This document shows, piece after piece, positions 35,797 through 45,357 of a DNA stretch of 64,000 nt. Below the pieces are notes generated by a model. The model was not told the origin of the DNA and did no database searches. It saw nothing but the letters and a program-made list of their open reading frames with translations. A program made the position numbers and the translations under genes. Source of the DNA: Mucilaginibacter sp. KACC 22773 (GTDB lineage Bacteria; Bacteroidota; Bacteroidia; Sphingobacteriales; Sphingobacteriaceae); contig NZ_CP117883.1 of the NCBI RefSeq assembly GCF_028736215.1, forward strand, positions 2,914,001-2,978,000, read 5' to 3'. Every line of letters begins with the position of its first letter. Position 1 is the first letter of the stretch.

Positions 35797-38400
35797 ATGA
35801 AATTTTGTAAAGCAATTCTTTTTGTTTTTCTGTGTGTGTTTTCCACAATAGCCTATGCTCAAACCGACGATCAACAGGGGGGGAAATACGATCAGCATAA
35901 AGTTTTTAATCCATTATTTTATCCCGAAAAAGGTAACGAATACAGGAATGCCGGTGGAGCGCCCGGCTCAAAATACTGGCAAAACCGTGCCGATTACAAG
36001 CTTGATATTATGTTGGATACCGCGAAACACCGGATTGACGGTACCGCGCTAATTACTTATACCAACAACAGCCCCGATGCTTTATCATTTTTATGGCTGC
36101 AGGACGATCAGAATATTTACCGCGAAGATTCGCGCTCCGAAGCTGCCAGCTCGGTTACCGGGGGGCGTTTTACCAATCGCAGCTATACCAAAGGCGATGA
36201 AATAAAAGCCATTTACATTATTAAAAACGGTAAAACTACCAAAGCCGATTACCTGGTTACTGATACACGCCTGCAAATAAAGCTCAAAGATTCGTTGAAG
36301 GCCGCGGGTGGTAAGCTGCAGATTAAAGTAGAATACGGTTTTGAGATACCTAAGTATGGTACCGACCGTATGGGCCGTCTGCAAACCAAAAATGGCTGGA
36401 TTTATGAAATAGCCCAATGGTACCCCCGCATGGAGGTGTATGACGATGTAACCGGGTGGAATGTATTACCCTACCTTGGCGCCGGCGAGTTTTACCTGGA
36501 ATATGGTAACTTTGATTACACCATTACAGCCCCCTCAAATTTAGTAGTAACCGGCTCTGGCGAGCTGCTTAACCCCGCCGAAGTTTACACACCAACTACC
36601 ATGAGCCGCCTGGCCGCAGCCCGTGCAAGTGATAAAACGGTGATGATAAAGGATGAGGCTGAAGTTTTGAGCGGTAACGATCACCCTAAAAAACCGGTGC
36701 TTACCTGGCACTTTGCCTGTAAAAATGCTCGTGATGTGGCATGGTCGGCGTCAAAAGCATTTATGTGGGATGCAGCGCGGATTAATTTGCCCAGCGGTAA
36801 AAAAGCTTTGGCGCAATCGGTTTATCCTGCCGAGGTAAAAGGTAACGATGCCTGGGGCCGGTCTACAGAGTATGTGAAGGCTGCCATTGAACTTTATTCG
36901 GATAAATGGTTTGAGTATACCTACCCCGTAGCAACCAATGTGGCCGGTACGGTAGGAGGAATGGAGTATCCAGGGATTGTTTTTTGCGGATGGGAAAGTA
37001 AAGCAGGGGGGCTTTGGGAAGTTACCAACCACGAGTTTGGCCATAACTGGTTCCCGATGATCGTAGGCTCAAACGAGCGTAAGTACGCGTGGATGGATGA
37101 AGGTTTTAATACCTTTTTAAACAACGTTGATACACGCGTTTTTAATAAAGGCGAGTATTATGAGCCGGTAGACGAGCAAAAAGCGGCATCAGGTTTGTTT
37201 AGCGCCGATGCTGAGCCTATTATGACCATTCCGGATGTACTACAAGAAGGCTTTTTGGGCAACGCGGCTTATGATAAGCCCGCCCTGGGCCTTGCCATTT
37301 TACGCGAGCAGATTTTGGGCGAACAGCGTTTTGATTACGCGTTTCGCACCTATATCAAACGCTGGGCATTTAAACATCCAACGCCCTGGGATTTTTTCCA
37401 CACCATTGACAACGCCGCCGGCGAGGATCTGAGTTGGTTTTGGAACGAATGGTTTTTTACCACCTGGAAGCTTGACCAAAGCATAAGCGGTATTGCCTAC
37501 CAGGACGGCGACCCGGCGAAAGGCGCGCTGATTACCATAGAGAACCTGGAAGAGATGGCGCTACCTGTAACCATTAGCATTAAAGAAGAAAATGGCAAAA
37601 CAGGCATTGTAAAACTACCTGCCGAAATATGGCAGCGCGGCGGTACCTGGACTTTTCCTTATAAATCCACATCGAAAATATCCCTGGCCGTTATCGACCC
37701 CGACCACAAACTGCCTGATGTAAATGCCGAAAATAACTCGTTTAGCGGGTTGCCGGTTCCAGCCGGTGTAACTGCCGGCAGTGTAATCAAAACCTATCTT
37801 GATGCCATTGGCGGTGTTGATAAGCTGAAAAATATTAAAGATCTACAGGTCTCGGCAGCAGCAAGTGTGCAGGGCTCAGAAGTACAGATGGTTTCGAGGT
37901 ACCGCATACCCGGAATGTATTTTCAGCAAATTACTGTGCCATCATATAACAACCTGGTACTAAGTCATATTTTGGTTAATAATGATAATATAAGTGTGCA
38001 GCAGGTAAACCATGAAATGCCTTTGGACGATGTGGCCAAAAGAGTGCTTAAAGAAAAAAGCAAAGCTTTCCCCGAACTTGATTACGAAAAGCTGGGAAAC
38101 GCGGTGTCGCTTGATTCAACAATGAAAGTGGTAAACGGCGACATGGCTTATGAAGTTGACATTCGCGTTGTAGACGGCGCTGTAATTAAAAACTATTACA
38201 GCCAAAAAACGGGCCTTAAAATAAAACAGGTTATTGATGGTACCGCAAGTTCGGTAACGGAGTTTGGAAATTACGAGGGAATAAACGGTGGCGTTAAAAT
38301 TCCGTTTTTAATTAAAACCGTTATTCTTGGCCACCCGGCCGATTTTAAGGTTAAAGAAACAGCGGTAAACAGCAATATGCCGGCGGTGTCGTTTCAATAG
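35797..38400 (+). CDS. Secreted M1-family metallopeptidase
   Basis: A 867-residue exported peptidase. The ATG at 35797 is preferred over earlier start codons in the frame because it opens directly into a signal peptide (hydrophobic about 5-20, ending AYAQ). The zinc site is exact: HEFGH at 412-416 and the third ligand E435 in WMDEGFNTF, the HEXXH-18-E spacing of gluzincins. [10 protein letters not shown] (about 388-397) is the M1 exopeptidase-type GxMEN counterpart with Y replacing N. The last 200 or so residues form an extra domain (from [13 protein letters not shown]) like outer-membrane lipoprotein-type domains. It is likely periplasmic or surface. Confidence 0.92.
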   Translation: MKFCKAILFVFLCVFSTIAYAQTDDQQGGKYDQHKVFNPLFYPEKGNEYRNAGGAPGSKYWQNRADYKLDIMLDTAKHRIDGTALITYTNNSPDALSFLWLQDDQNIYREDSRSEAASSVTGGRFTNRSYTKGDEIKAIYIIKNGKTTKADYLVTDTRLQIKLKDSLKAAGGKLQIKVEYGFEIPKYGTDRMGRLQTKNGWIYEIAQWYPRMEVYDDVTGWNVLPYLGAGEFYLEYGNFDYTITAPSNLVVTGSGELLNPAEVYTPTTMSRLAAARASDKTVMIKDEAEVLSGNDHPKKPVLTWHFACKNARDVAWSASKAFMWDAARINLPSGKKALAQSVYPAEVKGNDAWGRSTEYVKAAIELYSDKWFEYTYPVATNVAGTVGGMEYPGIVFCGWESKAGGLWEVTNHEFGHNWFPMIVGSNERKYAWMDEGFNTFLNNVDTRVFNKGEYYEPVDEQKAASGLFSADAEPIMTIPDVLQEGFLGNAAYDKPALGLAILREQILGEQRFDYAFRTYIKRWAFKHPTPWDFFHTIDNAAGEDLSWFWNEWFFTTWKLDQSISGIAYQDGDPAKGALITIENLEEMALPVTISIKEENGKTGIVKLPAEIWQRGGTWTFPYKSTSKISLAVIDPDHKLPDVNAENNSFSGLPVPAGVTAGSVIKTYLDAIGGVDKLKNIKDLQVSAAASVQGSEVQMVSRYRIPGMYFQQITVPSYNNLVLSHILVNNDNISVQQVNHEMPLDDVAKRVLKEKSKAFPELDYEKLGNAVSLDSTMKVVNGDMAYEVDIRVVDGAVIKNYYSQKTGLKIKQVIDGTASSVTEFGNYEGINGGVKIPFLIKTVILGHPADFKVKETAVNSNMPAVSFQ

Positions 38401-38413
38401 TTTTCTCGGGAGA

Positions 38414-38548
38414 CAAATCAGTACAAATCGGCAAAAGAAAATTTACGATCACCCCCTTGATTCGGTAAGTCGCTTTCTTTTAAAAGAGTGCCCGGATTCG
38501 ATAGCTAAAATTCTGGCCGAAAATGGCAACGGAGAGTCTTTAGTGTAA
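38414..38548 (+). pseudogene. Orphan open frame, possible gene remnant
   Basis: A 44-codon open frame without a start codon reads like protein (for example HPLDSVSRFLLKECPDSIAK, then ILAENGNGES) and ends at TAA 38546. It lies between the M1 peptidase and the TonB-C gene. A chance open frame of this length is possible, so this is only a candidate decayed gene end. Confidence 0.2.
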
Positions 38549-38686
38549 TCTCATCTGTGTATGCCAGGGTGCGTTTGCGATATTTATTTATACGATGCCT
38601 GTTAGCTTTATGCTGGTAAACGGCAATTGATTGATATCCTCGATACAATTTAGTTTCTTTACCAACCTAAATTGAGTTCCGAATAT

Positions 38687-39682
38687 ATGCGTAAAATATT
38701 CTATTTATATGTGTTCACAACATTTTTTTCTGTAACCGGTGCCAACGCCCAGTTGGATACTGTAAAAACCTATATGAAGTTATCTAATGATGTATGGACG
38801 CGTGACAATCATGGCTATGTGGTAAAAAACAGAGATAGCGCGGACTTTGTAAGACTGATAATTTCGCCGACAAACAGCATCGGAAAAACATTATACTCCG
38901 TGAAAGACCTTTATCTTAACGGCCGGATAAAATTAATAAGTATGTCGGCAAGCCGTTTTGTGTATCCTGATTTTGATGGTACATGTATTGAATATTACTT
39001 AAACGGGAATATAAAAACGATCAGCAATTATAAAAACGGGCAAAAAGAAGGAGAGCAAATAGTGTATTATCCTAATGGCTTGGCTTATTATTCGGTATCA
39101 CATCATCAAAACAAAGTAAAACTGATCAACTGTAATGATTCCATAGGTAAAGCTTTAGCTGTTAACGGTAACGGAAAATGGGTAAAGTATAGCGACGATT
39201 TTAAAACGGTTATGGAGAGTGGCCCGGTATTGGATAGCCTGGAGCAAGGTGAATGGAAAGGGCATTTTAATGATACATTGAATTATATCTGTAACTATAC
39301 TAATGGGGTTATTACATCTGGCACCAGTTACGATAGCGGAGGGAATGTATTTACTTTTACCGAAAAAAAAATACTGCCCGAGTTTTATGGCGGTTTGAAT
39401 GGATTTACGAGGTTTCTGAGGAGGAAAATAAAATACCCAAGATACGCTTGGCAAAATGGTATACAGGGCAGGGTTATCGTGACATTTATAGTTGAAAAAA
39501 ACGGGACTTTAGCAGATATAAAAATATCAAGGGGAACTGAGCCAAGCCTCGACGCGGAAGCTATGCGTATTATGCAAGAAAGCCCCAAGTGGAAGCCGGC
39601 TTATCTATACGGTGTTCCTGTACGTGTGCAATTTTCGGTGCCAATTATTTTTCTCGCGAATATTAAAAACAATCAGGATTAA
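38687..39682 (+). CDS. Exported protein with MORN-like repeats and TonB C-terminal domain
   Basis: Start ATG 38687 is chosen because it opens into a signal peptide (about 3-20, ending GANAQ); an earlier TTG adds only five residues. Residues about 95-135 hold MORN_2/YwqK-type repeats ([20 protein letters not shown] and [10 protein letters not shown]). The last 90 residues are a TonB C-terminal domain ([20 protein letters not shown], then [18 protein letters not shown]). Unlike energy-transducing TonB there is no N-terminal membrane anchor with proline-rich stalk. Such periplasmic proteins are frequent in Bacteroidota, with unknown function. Its stop overlaps the stop of the convergent mqo gene by 4 nt. 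Confidence 0.85.
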   Translation: MRKIFYLYVFTTFFSVTGANAQLDTVKTYMKLSNDVWTRDNHGYVVKNRDSADFVRLIISPTNSIGKTLYSVKDLYLNGRIKLISMSASRFVYPDFDGTCIEYYLNGNIKTISNYKNGQKEGEQIVYYPNGLAYYSVSHHQNKVKLINCNDSIGKALAVNGNGKWVKYSDDFKTVMESGPVLDSLEQGEWKGHFNDTLNYICNYTNGVITSGTSYDSGGNVFTFTEKKILPEFYGGLNGFTRFLRRKIKYPRYAWQNGIQGRVIVTFIVEKNGTLADIKISRGTEPSLDAEAMRIMQESPKWKPAYLYGVPVRVQFSVPIIFLANIKNNQD

Positions 39683-41178
39683 ACCAGCCCCAAAACCTTA
39701 CTTGTACGCTCACGGGTAGCAACGCTCAAAGCTTCATCATTTGATAATGATTGTCCGTATGATGGGATCATTTGTTTTAGCTTTTCCTGCCATTCGGTTG
39801 TTTTAATGTGGTTTTTAAAGCAGCGTTCAATCAGCTGTACCATAATAGGAACAGATGTGGAAGCGCCCGGCGATGCGCCTAACAGGGCCGAAATGCTGCC
39901 ATCTGCCGATGTTACCACTTCGGTGCCAAATTCCAGTACACCGGTGTGTTTGGCGTCCTTCTTAATCACCTGAACGCGCTGGCCGGCAATGTCAAGCTCC
40001 CAATCTTCGGCTTTAGCAGTCGGTAAGTACTCTTGCAGGGCTTTAAGTCTATCTGTAGGCGATTGCATTACCTGGCTGATAAGATATTTGGTTAACGGCC
40101 AGTTATCGCGGCCTACGGCAAGCAGCGGTAATATGTTATTTGGTTTTATTGAACAAAATAGATCGAGTAAAGATCCTTTCTTTAAAAAACGTGTTGAGAA
40201 ACCTGCGTAAGGGCCAAACAACAGTTCGCGTTTACCATCAATCATCCGGGTATCCAGGTGCGGTACCGACATTGGCGGCGAACCTACCGATGCTTTACCA
40301 TAAACTTTAGCTTCGTGACGTTTAATTACATCGGGGTTAGTACAAACCAGCCATTGCCCGCTCACCGGGAAACCGCCAAAACCTTTACTCTCTTTAATGC
40401 CCGATTTTTGTAATAATGGCAAAGCGCCGCCTCCGGCGCCAACAAACACAAATTTGCTGGTCAGCTTTCTTTTTGTGCCGCTTGTTTTATCTTTTACTGT
40501 TACCAGCCAGCCGCCATTTGTGTTGCGTTTAAGGCCGGTAACATCGTGGTTAAGGCTTAAGTTAACGCCTGGTTTTTGTTTCAGGGTATCAAGCAAGCTG
40601 CTGGTTAAGCTACCAAAGTTTACATCTGTACCAATATCCATAAACGTGGCCGATATTGCCTCGTGTTCATCGCGGCCTTCCATTACCAGCGGAATCCATT
40701 TTTTAATCTGGGCTTTGTCTTCTGAGTATTCCATCCCTTTAAAAAAGTGGTGCTTAATAAGCGCTTGCTGACGTTTTTTCAGGTAGTTTACGTTATCAGT
40801 TCCCCAAACAAAGCTCATATGCGGCACTTTGCGGATAAAGCTTTCGGCCGATGGTATATATTTTTTATCGATAAGATAAGTCCAGAATTCTTTACTTATT
40901 TCAAATTGCTCGGCAATTTTGATGGCTTTTTTTATTTCTACAGTACCGTCGGGCAATTCGGGCGTGTAGTTTAGTTCGCAGAAAGCGGAGTGACCCGTAC
41001 CCGCATTATTCATGGGGGCCGAGCTTTCTGAAGCGATGACATCCAGGCGCTCAAAAATTTCGATAGTTAAATCGGGTTGCAATTCTTTTAGCATTACCCC
41101 CAAAGTAGCGCTCATAATACCCGCGCCTATTAAAACCACATCAACCGTTGTTCCCGAAACTTTATCGCTGTTAGCCAT
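39679..41178 (-). CDS. mqo: Malate:quinone oxidoreductase
   Basis: This 499-residue FAD enzyme oxidises malate to oxaloacetate and passes electrons to the quinone pool, replacing or supporting NAD-malate dehydrogenase in the TCA cycle. It acts at the inner face of the membrane. The FAD fold is seen in [20 protein letters not shown] (about 14-33). [20 protein letters not shown] (about 51-70), [13 protein letters not shown] and the C-terminal [15 protein letters not shown] are family signatures. The length is standard. A TACCTTTG -7-like box lies just upstream. Confidence 0.96.
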   Translation of the reverse strand: MANSDKVSGTTVDVVLIGAGIMSATLGVMLKELQPDLTIEIFERLDVIASESSAPMNNAGTGHSAFCELNYTPELPDGTVEIKKAIKIAEQFEISKEFWTYLIDKKYIPSAESFIRKVPHMSFVWGTDNVNYLKKRQQALIKHHFFKGMEYSEDKAQIKKWIPLVMEGRDEHEAISATFMDIGTDVNFGSLTSSLLDTLKQKPGVNLSLNHDVTGLKRNTNGGWLVTVKDKTSGTKRKLTSKFVFVGAGGGALPLLQKSGIKESKGFGGFPVSGQWLVCTNPDVIKRHEAKVYGKASVGSPPMSVPHLDTRMIDGKRELLFGPYAGFSTRFLKKGSLLDLFCSIKPNNILPLLAVGRDNWPLTKYLISQVMQSPTDRLKALQEYLPTAKAEDWELDIAGQRVQVIKKDAKHTGVLEFGTEVVTSADGSISALLGASPGASTSVPIMVQLIERCFKNHIKTTEWQEKLKQMIPSYGQSLSNDEALSVATRERTSKVLGLV

Positions 41179-41194
41179 CTTAGTATGATACCTG

Positions 41195-41202
41195 CAAAGG
41201 TA
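41195..41202 (-). promoter_or_regulatory. Possible mqo -7 box
   Basis: On the - strand this reads TACCTTTG, matching TAnnTTTG, and lies 16 nt before the mqo start. No TTG is found at the expected -33 distance, so the call is weak. Confidence 0.35.
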
Positions 41203-41481
41203 TTTTGAAATTAATTACACCCGGTATAACCCGGTTTTTGCAAAATTGTTATGCTGATTTAACCCCCGAATAACTGATTGAAGCAGCTCGGAATTAAATC
41301 TGACAATTTTAAGGATTTTTTACAGAAAATCTGTCTTCGTCTGTCCATTAATTGCAATAAAAACAAGGTTTAAATTTAGTTAGCAACGTTTTTGAACAAA
41401 TTACCGTTGTTGTATTTATAATAAATTAACACAAAATGTATTATGGGCTGTATATATTACACCACCATTATGAAGTAAATT
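41203..41481. other. Intergenic region between mqo and a lipoprotein gene
   Basis: A divergent promoter region of about 300 nt including the mqo box. It contains a small ACAGA/TCTGT hairpin near 41330 and AT-rich sequence. No gene or strong regulatory site is visible. Confidence 0.5.
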
Positions 41482-42027
41482 ATGATACTCAATAAGCTAA
41501 ACGTCGTTTTTTTAACAGTGTTTACAGCAATATCCATAACAGCCTGTAATCAGCAAAAAGCTAAGCCACAGGCAGTATCGGCAGATAGTTCAAAAAGTAC
41601 CGTCCAGGTAAATGGTAAAAAGGATAGTGTACTGAATAATCCGCAAAAGAAATACGGAATAGCCACCGCCAGCGACCCCTGTGTAAAATGCCTGCTGCAG
41701 GTAATACACGAAAGTAAAAGCTTTAAGGCCAATACAGCAAGCTTATCGCCACAGGACATAAATTACACGGTTAACTGGGTAAAAGCCGCCGACCCGGCCT
41801 TGCAGCCGGATACAAGCAACAAAACCAATGCTGTGCGTGTTGATGTTAAAAAAATAGAGGACGGGGAAGATAAAGTGTTATGTTCCTATGTGTACAATAA
41901 TGTAAACGGCACCATGTACCTCATCAACAACCAAAACAAACTGGAACATGCCGTATCCAGCATTACACCTGACCTACTCAAAAAGATACGAAATAGTTGT
42001 TATTGGGGAGTAGCGTCGGGAAGATAA
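41482..42027 (+). CDS. Hypothetical lipoprotein
   Basis: A 181-residue protein with a lipoprotein signal peptide (hydrophobic about 8-20, lipobox SITAC, mature Cys22). A low-complexity linker rich in S, K and Q follows. The mature part contains DPCVKCLLQVIHESKSF, a CxxC pair that could be redox-active or structural, and VNGTMYLINNQNKLEHA. I do not recognise a family. It lies between mqo and an unknown gene on the other strand, with no operon partner. The start ATG 41482 is the only one that gives the signal sequence. Confidence 0.75.
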   Translation: MILNKLNVVFLTVFTAISITACNQQKAKPQAVSADSSKSTVQVNGKKDSVLNNPQKKYGIATASDPCVKCLLQVIHESKSFKANTASLSPQDINYTVNWVKAADPALQPDTSNKTNAVRVDVKKIEDGEDKVLCSYVYNNVNGTMYLINNQNKLEHAVSSITPDLLKKIRNSCYWGVASGR

Positions 42028-42114
42028 ATGGTATCAAGTAGTTAGTATCAAGTATCGAGATTTTTTTTTGTAAGGGTGCCGGAAGGGAGGGTGCCCTTTT
42101 CAGCGAGATTTAAC

Positions 42115-42477
42115 CTATGAGCGCAAATTGTCTTTAATAACTAAATCGATAACCAAATTTATTACTTCAATATCAGATTCCTTACTGGATGATCTGTATT
42201 GATCCTGGTCTCGACTTAAATGCGCTTCTGTCAGCTTATAATTTCCGTCAATCATATCCAACTTGATTTTGAAGATACAGTAACCAGTCCAGCTTCGGTG
42301 CAGGTAAAGCCAGGAATCTTTGCAATATACAAACCACCTGTCGTCCATACCATGTGGACGATGGCCTAATATTAACGCGTTGTACCCTTCATTGGTTAGT
42401 ACCTTGTTCAGGATGATTTTTTCATGTTCAAACGGAAATGGAATTGCTTTCCAGTCATGTTCATTGGTTGGCTTCAT
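42115..42477 (-). CDS. Hypothetical protein with HRSWTG motif
   Basis: A 120-residue cytoplasmic protein. Its conserved-looking core is DDRWFVYCKDSWLYLHRSWT then GYCIFKIK (about 45-72), an aromatic-rich pattern I have seen as recurring in small uncharacterised bacterial proteins but cannot tie to a named family from sequence alone. The C-terminus is helical and acidic. No signal peptide or membrane segment. It is a single gene; the start codon ATG 42477 gives the only full-length frame. Function unknown. Confidence 0.65.
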   Translation of the reverse strand: MKPTNEHDWKAIPFPFEHEKIILNKVLTNEGYNALILGHRPHGMDDRWFVYCKDSWLYLHRSWTGYCIFKIKLDMIDGNYKLTEAHLSRDQDQYRSSSKESDIEVINLVIDLVIKDNLRS

Positions 42478-42634
42478 AGCATTTTGTAACTACAAGGTAG
42501 TGATTTGGGGGCGAAAATAATATAGCCGGGTTTCAACGAAATTATTGGCAGCAAAATATCTCCGGATTTTTTGGAAGCCGCCTACATAAAATAACGTAGT
42601 GCAACTTGTAAGCCAGGCGAATAAATTAAAAAAA

Positions 42635-42657
42635 AGCGATGAGTAAAACCCATCGCT
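42635..42657 (-). terminator. Intrinsic terminator of the arginine decarboxylase gene
   Basis: On the - strand AGCGATG pairs with CATCGCT and is followed by TTTTTTTTAATTT. It lies 43 nt beyond the stop of the decarboxylase gene. Confidence 0.85.
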
Positions 42658-42699
42658 AAATATTTTTCTGCCAACTGCAAACTCAAAACTGCCAACTGC

Positions 42700-44094
42700 T
42701 TAAGTGGTATAGCCCAGTATCTTTAATACCTGTTTGCTGTTTTGCTCTTCGCCAAAAACTTCAAAGTTGAATGTTTCGTCGCGGTTGCGGCGGATGATGA
42801 CGTGTTTTGGTGATGGTAATAAACAGTGGTGGATACCGCCGTAACCACTTAGCACTTCCTGGTAGGCGCCTGTGTTAAAGAAGCCAAGGTATTGTACTTT
42901 ACGGGTTTTTGGCATAAACACACTGTTCATGTGCGCTTCCTGGTTGTAATAGTCCTGGCCGTCACAAGTAATGCCGCCAAGGTTTACGCGCTCGTATTCG
43001 CTATCCCAGTTGTTTACAGGTAACAGGATGTATTTTTGGTTAAGTGCCCAAACATCGGGCAGGTTGGTGATGAATGAACCATCCAGCATTAACCAGCGCT
43101 CACGGTCATTTTGTTGTTTACGGCCCAATACTTTATACAAGATGCCCGATGCTTCGGCAACGGTATATTTACCAAATTCGGTAATAATATCAGGCTCCAT
43201 GGTATCGTGCTCGGCGCAAATTTCTTTAATACGGCTCACAATCTCATTAATCATGTACTCGTAATCAAAATCAAACACCAGCGAATCCTTAAACGGCATA
43301 CCGCCGCCAATATCAAGGGTATCCAGGTGCGGGTTGATTTTTTTGAACTTGCAATAAAGCGTTACGTATTTCTCCAGCTCGTTCCAATAGTATGGGGTAT
43401 CTGAAATACCGGAGTTGATGAAGAAGTGCAATAGTTTTACCTGGAAGTTAGGGTTATCTTCAATTTTGTTGTGGTAAAAATCGATGATATCCTCCATACG
43501 TACCCCTAAGCGCGAGGTATAGAATTGAGAATCTGGCTGCTCTTCGGCCGCTATACGGATACCAAGGTTACATGGGGTATCCATCTCAATTTCATCGTCG
43601 TAAAGGTTAAACTCTTCCTTGTTGTCCAACACGGGGATGATGTTTTTAAAACCATCATGCAGCATATCAATAATATACGTTTTGTACTGGAACGTTTTAA
43701 AACCATTGCATATTACGGTAATATCTTTATTAACAGCACCTTTTTTCTCCAGGGCATCAATCATTGGCATATCAAAAGCCGATGATGTTTCCAGGTGAAT
43801 CTCGTTTTTAAGCGCCTCTTCAACAATGTGCTTAAAATGCGAGCTTTTGGTACAATAACAATATTTATAGCTACCGCGATAGTTATTTTTTATTATAGCC
43901 TGCTGAAACAACAGTTTGGCCTGCTGGATCTTTTTTGAGATCTGTGGCAGATAAGTAAAGCGTAGGGGGGTACCATACGTTTCAATCATCTCCATTAAAT
44001 TAAGGTCCTGAAAGTATAGTTCGTCGTCGATGATCTCAAAACCATCTTGCGGGAAGCCAACACTTAAATCAAGAAATTCCTGGTAACTCTGCAT
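42700..44094 (-). CDS. speA: PLP-dependent arginine decarboxylase (Bacteroidota type)
   Basis: A 464-residue fold-III decarboxylase. The PLP lysine is expected at K83 in YCYCTKSSHF, the counterpart of the vKAN segment. HLDTLDIGGGMPF (about 260-272) supplies the phosphate-binding glycines, and the C-terminal barrel carries LDGSFITNLPDVWAL and RRNRDETFNFEVFGEE. It is shorter than the 630-660-residue E. coli SpeA but resembles the compact Bacteroidota enzymes annotated as arginine decarboxylase. It would make agmatine for polyamine synthesis. Its neighbours are two guanidino-modifying penteins and argS. Substrate choice among arginine, ornithine and diaminopimelate is inferred. Confidence 0.78.
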   Translation of the reverse strand: MQSYQEFLDLSVGFPQDGFEIIDDELYFQDLNLMEMIETYGTPLRFTYLPQISKKIQQAKLLFQQAIIKNNYRGSYKYCYCTKSSHFKHIVEEALKNEIHLETSSAFDMPMIDALEKKGAVNKDITVICNGFKTFQYKTYIIDMLHDGFKNIIPVLDNKEEFNLYDDEIEMDTPCNLGIRIAAEEQPDSQFYTSRLGVRMEDIIDFYHNKIEDNPNFQVKLLHFFINSGISDTPYYWNELEKYVTLYCKFKKINPHLDTLDIGGGMPFKDSLVFDFDYEYMINEIVSRIKEICAEHDTMEPDIITEFGKYTVAEASGILYKVLGRKQQNDRERWLMLDGSFITNLPDVWALNQKYILLPVNNWDSEYERVNLGGITCDGQDYYNQEAHMNSVFMPKTRKVQYLGFFNTGAYQEVLSGYGGIHHCLLPSPKHVIIRRNRDETFNFEVFGEEQNSKQVLKILGYTT

Positions 44095-44326
44095 CCTTAA
44101 AAAATTTGGGGCAAAAATGTGATTTTAAAACGGAATAATTGGCTATTTGTTGGGATAAAATTTATGGTTTGAATGTAATTTGTTTGTGCATTGTGGCTCA
44201 TTGTTCATGGATAATAGTTCATGGTGAGGTTTGAGGCGGTCTGTAACCATCACCTATTACATATGAAAGAAATGTTATTACCGTTCATGATGAAATTTGA
44301 AGCTGCTATTAACCATGATCTATTGC

Positions 44327-45253
44327 CTATGAACTAACCGGCAAATGCACCTCGGCCATCATACACCTCGCACTTCCACCACCATTGGTTTCTATAGTGT
44401 TGATATCTGCATAAACCAAATTACCATATTTTTCTAAGGTCATTTTTTGTTCGCTTTTCAAAACATCAAATGCATTTTTTGACATCACAATGAGTGTTTC
44501 GCCTTTATCATTCTTTACCTCGAGCATATTGCCTGCAAAACGATTCATCTGCTCAAAGCTGATGGTGATAACCTCTTTTTGAGTTGATTTAAGAGATTCT
44601 AAAACAACTATACGCTCGTGAGGGTTAGGGATGCTATCCGCGCAAATAACCGCGAATTTGCTGCCCACGCACATCAATACATTGGTATGATAAATGGCTT
44701 TACCATGCTCGTCTGCCGCGTCAAAGCTGATGGCTTTGTAGCTGGCCTGTTCACAAAATAAATCCAATACCTGTTTATCAGTACGTGGCGAAAGGCAGGC
44801 GTAGGCGATTTTATTTTCCCTATCCAGCACCATGCTGCCCGTGCCCTCCAAAAAACGGTGATCGGCCTCGAAACGGCTGAGGTCGATAATATGGCCTACC
44901 TTGAACTTGTCCTCCAGGTTGGTTATGATATCCTCCCGCCGTTCCAGCCTGCGGTTTTCGGCCTGCATGGGGTAAAGGAAAATTGTACCGTCATCATGAA
45001 ATGAAACCCAGTTATTCGGAAAAATAGAATCAGGGGTATGGGGCTGTGGCGTGTCGTTCACCACGATTACCTGAACACCTGCGTGCTCTAAAGTTTTTAC
45101 AAAATGATCAAATTCGGCCAGGGCCTTATCCTGTACGGCCTGCTGGTCTGCATCTCGGTTTTGGAACGCGTTACTTTCGGCAGTTTGCTCATTAAAGCCG
45201 AAATTTACCGGGCGGATCATTAATATGTTTGATGTTGATTGGTTGTCAGTCAT
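44327..45253 (-). CDS. Pentein-family hydrolase, citrulline utilisation CtlX-like
   Basis: A 308-residue guanidino-group-modifying enzyme. PDSIFPNNWVSFHDDGT (about 74-90) gives the first catalytic Asp/Asn region. HRFLEGTGSMVLDRENKIAY (about 131-150) holds the EGTGS segment, HTNVLMCVG the catalytic histidine, and NGGGSARCMMAEV near the C-terminus the nucleophilic cysteine. This set matches the amidinotransferase/CtlX group. The reaction is likely hydrolysis of citrulline or a related guanidino/ureido compound. It lies 104 nt downstream of an arginine-deiminase-type gene on the same strand, separated by a spacer with an inverted repeat. Confidence 0.83.
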   Translation of the reverse strand: MTDNQSTSNILMIRPVNFGFNEQTAESNAFQNRDADQQAVQDKALAEFDHFVKTLEHAGVQVIVVNDTPQPHTPDSIFPNNWVSFHDDGTIFLYPMQAENRRLERREDIITNLEDKFKVGHIIDLSRFEADHRFLEGTGSMVLDRENKIAYACLSPRTDKQVLDLFCEQASYKAISFDAADEHGKAIYHTNVLMCVGSKFAVICADSIPNPHERIVVLESLKSTQKEVITISFEQMNRFAGNMLEVKNDKGETLIVMSKNAFDVLKSEQKMTLEKYGNLVYADINTIETNGGGSARCMMAEVHLPVSS

Positions 45254-45279
45254 TGGTCAATGGTCATTAGTCAGAATCA

Positions 45280-45353
45280 GAATTTACAGAATTTTAGAAT
45301 TAGCAGAATTTGCTGCCTCTTTCATTTTGTAAATTCTTCAATTCTGTAAATTC
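45280..45353. repeat. 14-nt inverted repeat between the two pentein genes
   Basis: GAATTTACAGAATT at 45280-45293 and its reverse complement at 45340-45353 bracket AGAATT-word repeats. Neighbouring bases (CATTGGTCAATGGTCATTAG) form similar stuttering words. It is possibly a processing or attenuation hairpin. Confidence 0.75.
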
Positions 45354-45357
45354 CGGT

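Noticed and set aside
42060..42110. Terminator after the hypothetical lipoprotein gene
   Set aside because: AAGGG/CCCTT gives only a 5-bp stem around a large loop, and GGGTGCC is a direct rather than inverted repeat.
44095..44326. A gene or RNA between the decarboxylase and CtlX-like genes
   Set aside because: The 232 nt consist of GTTCATGG/CCATGATC-type words in both orientations with no open frame, terminator or box that could be supported.
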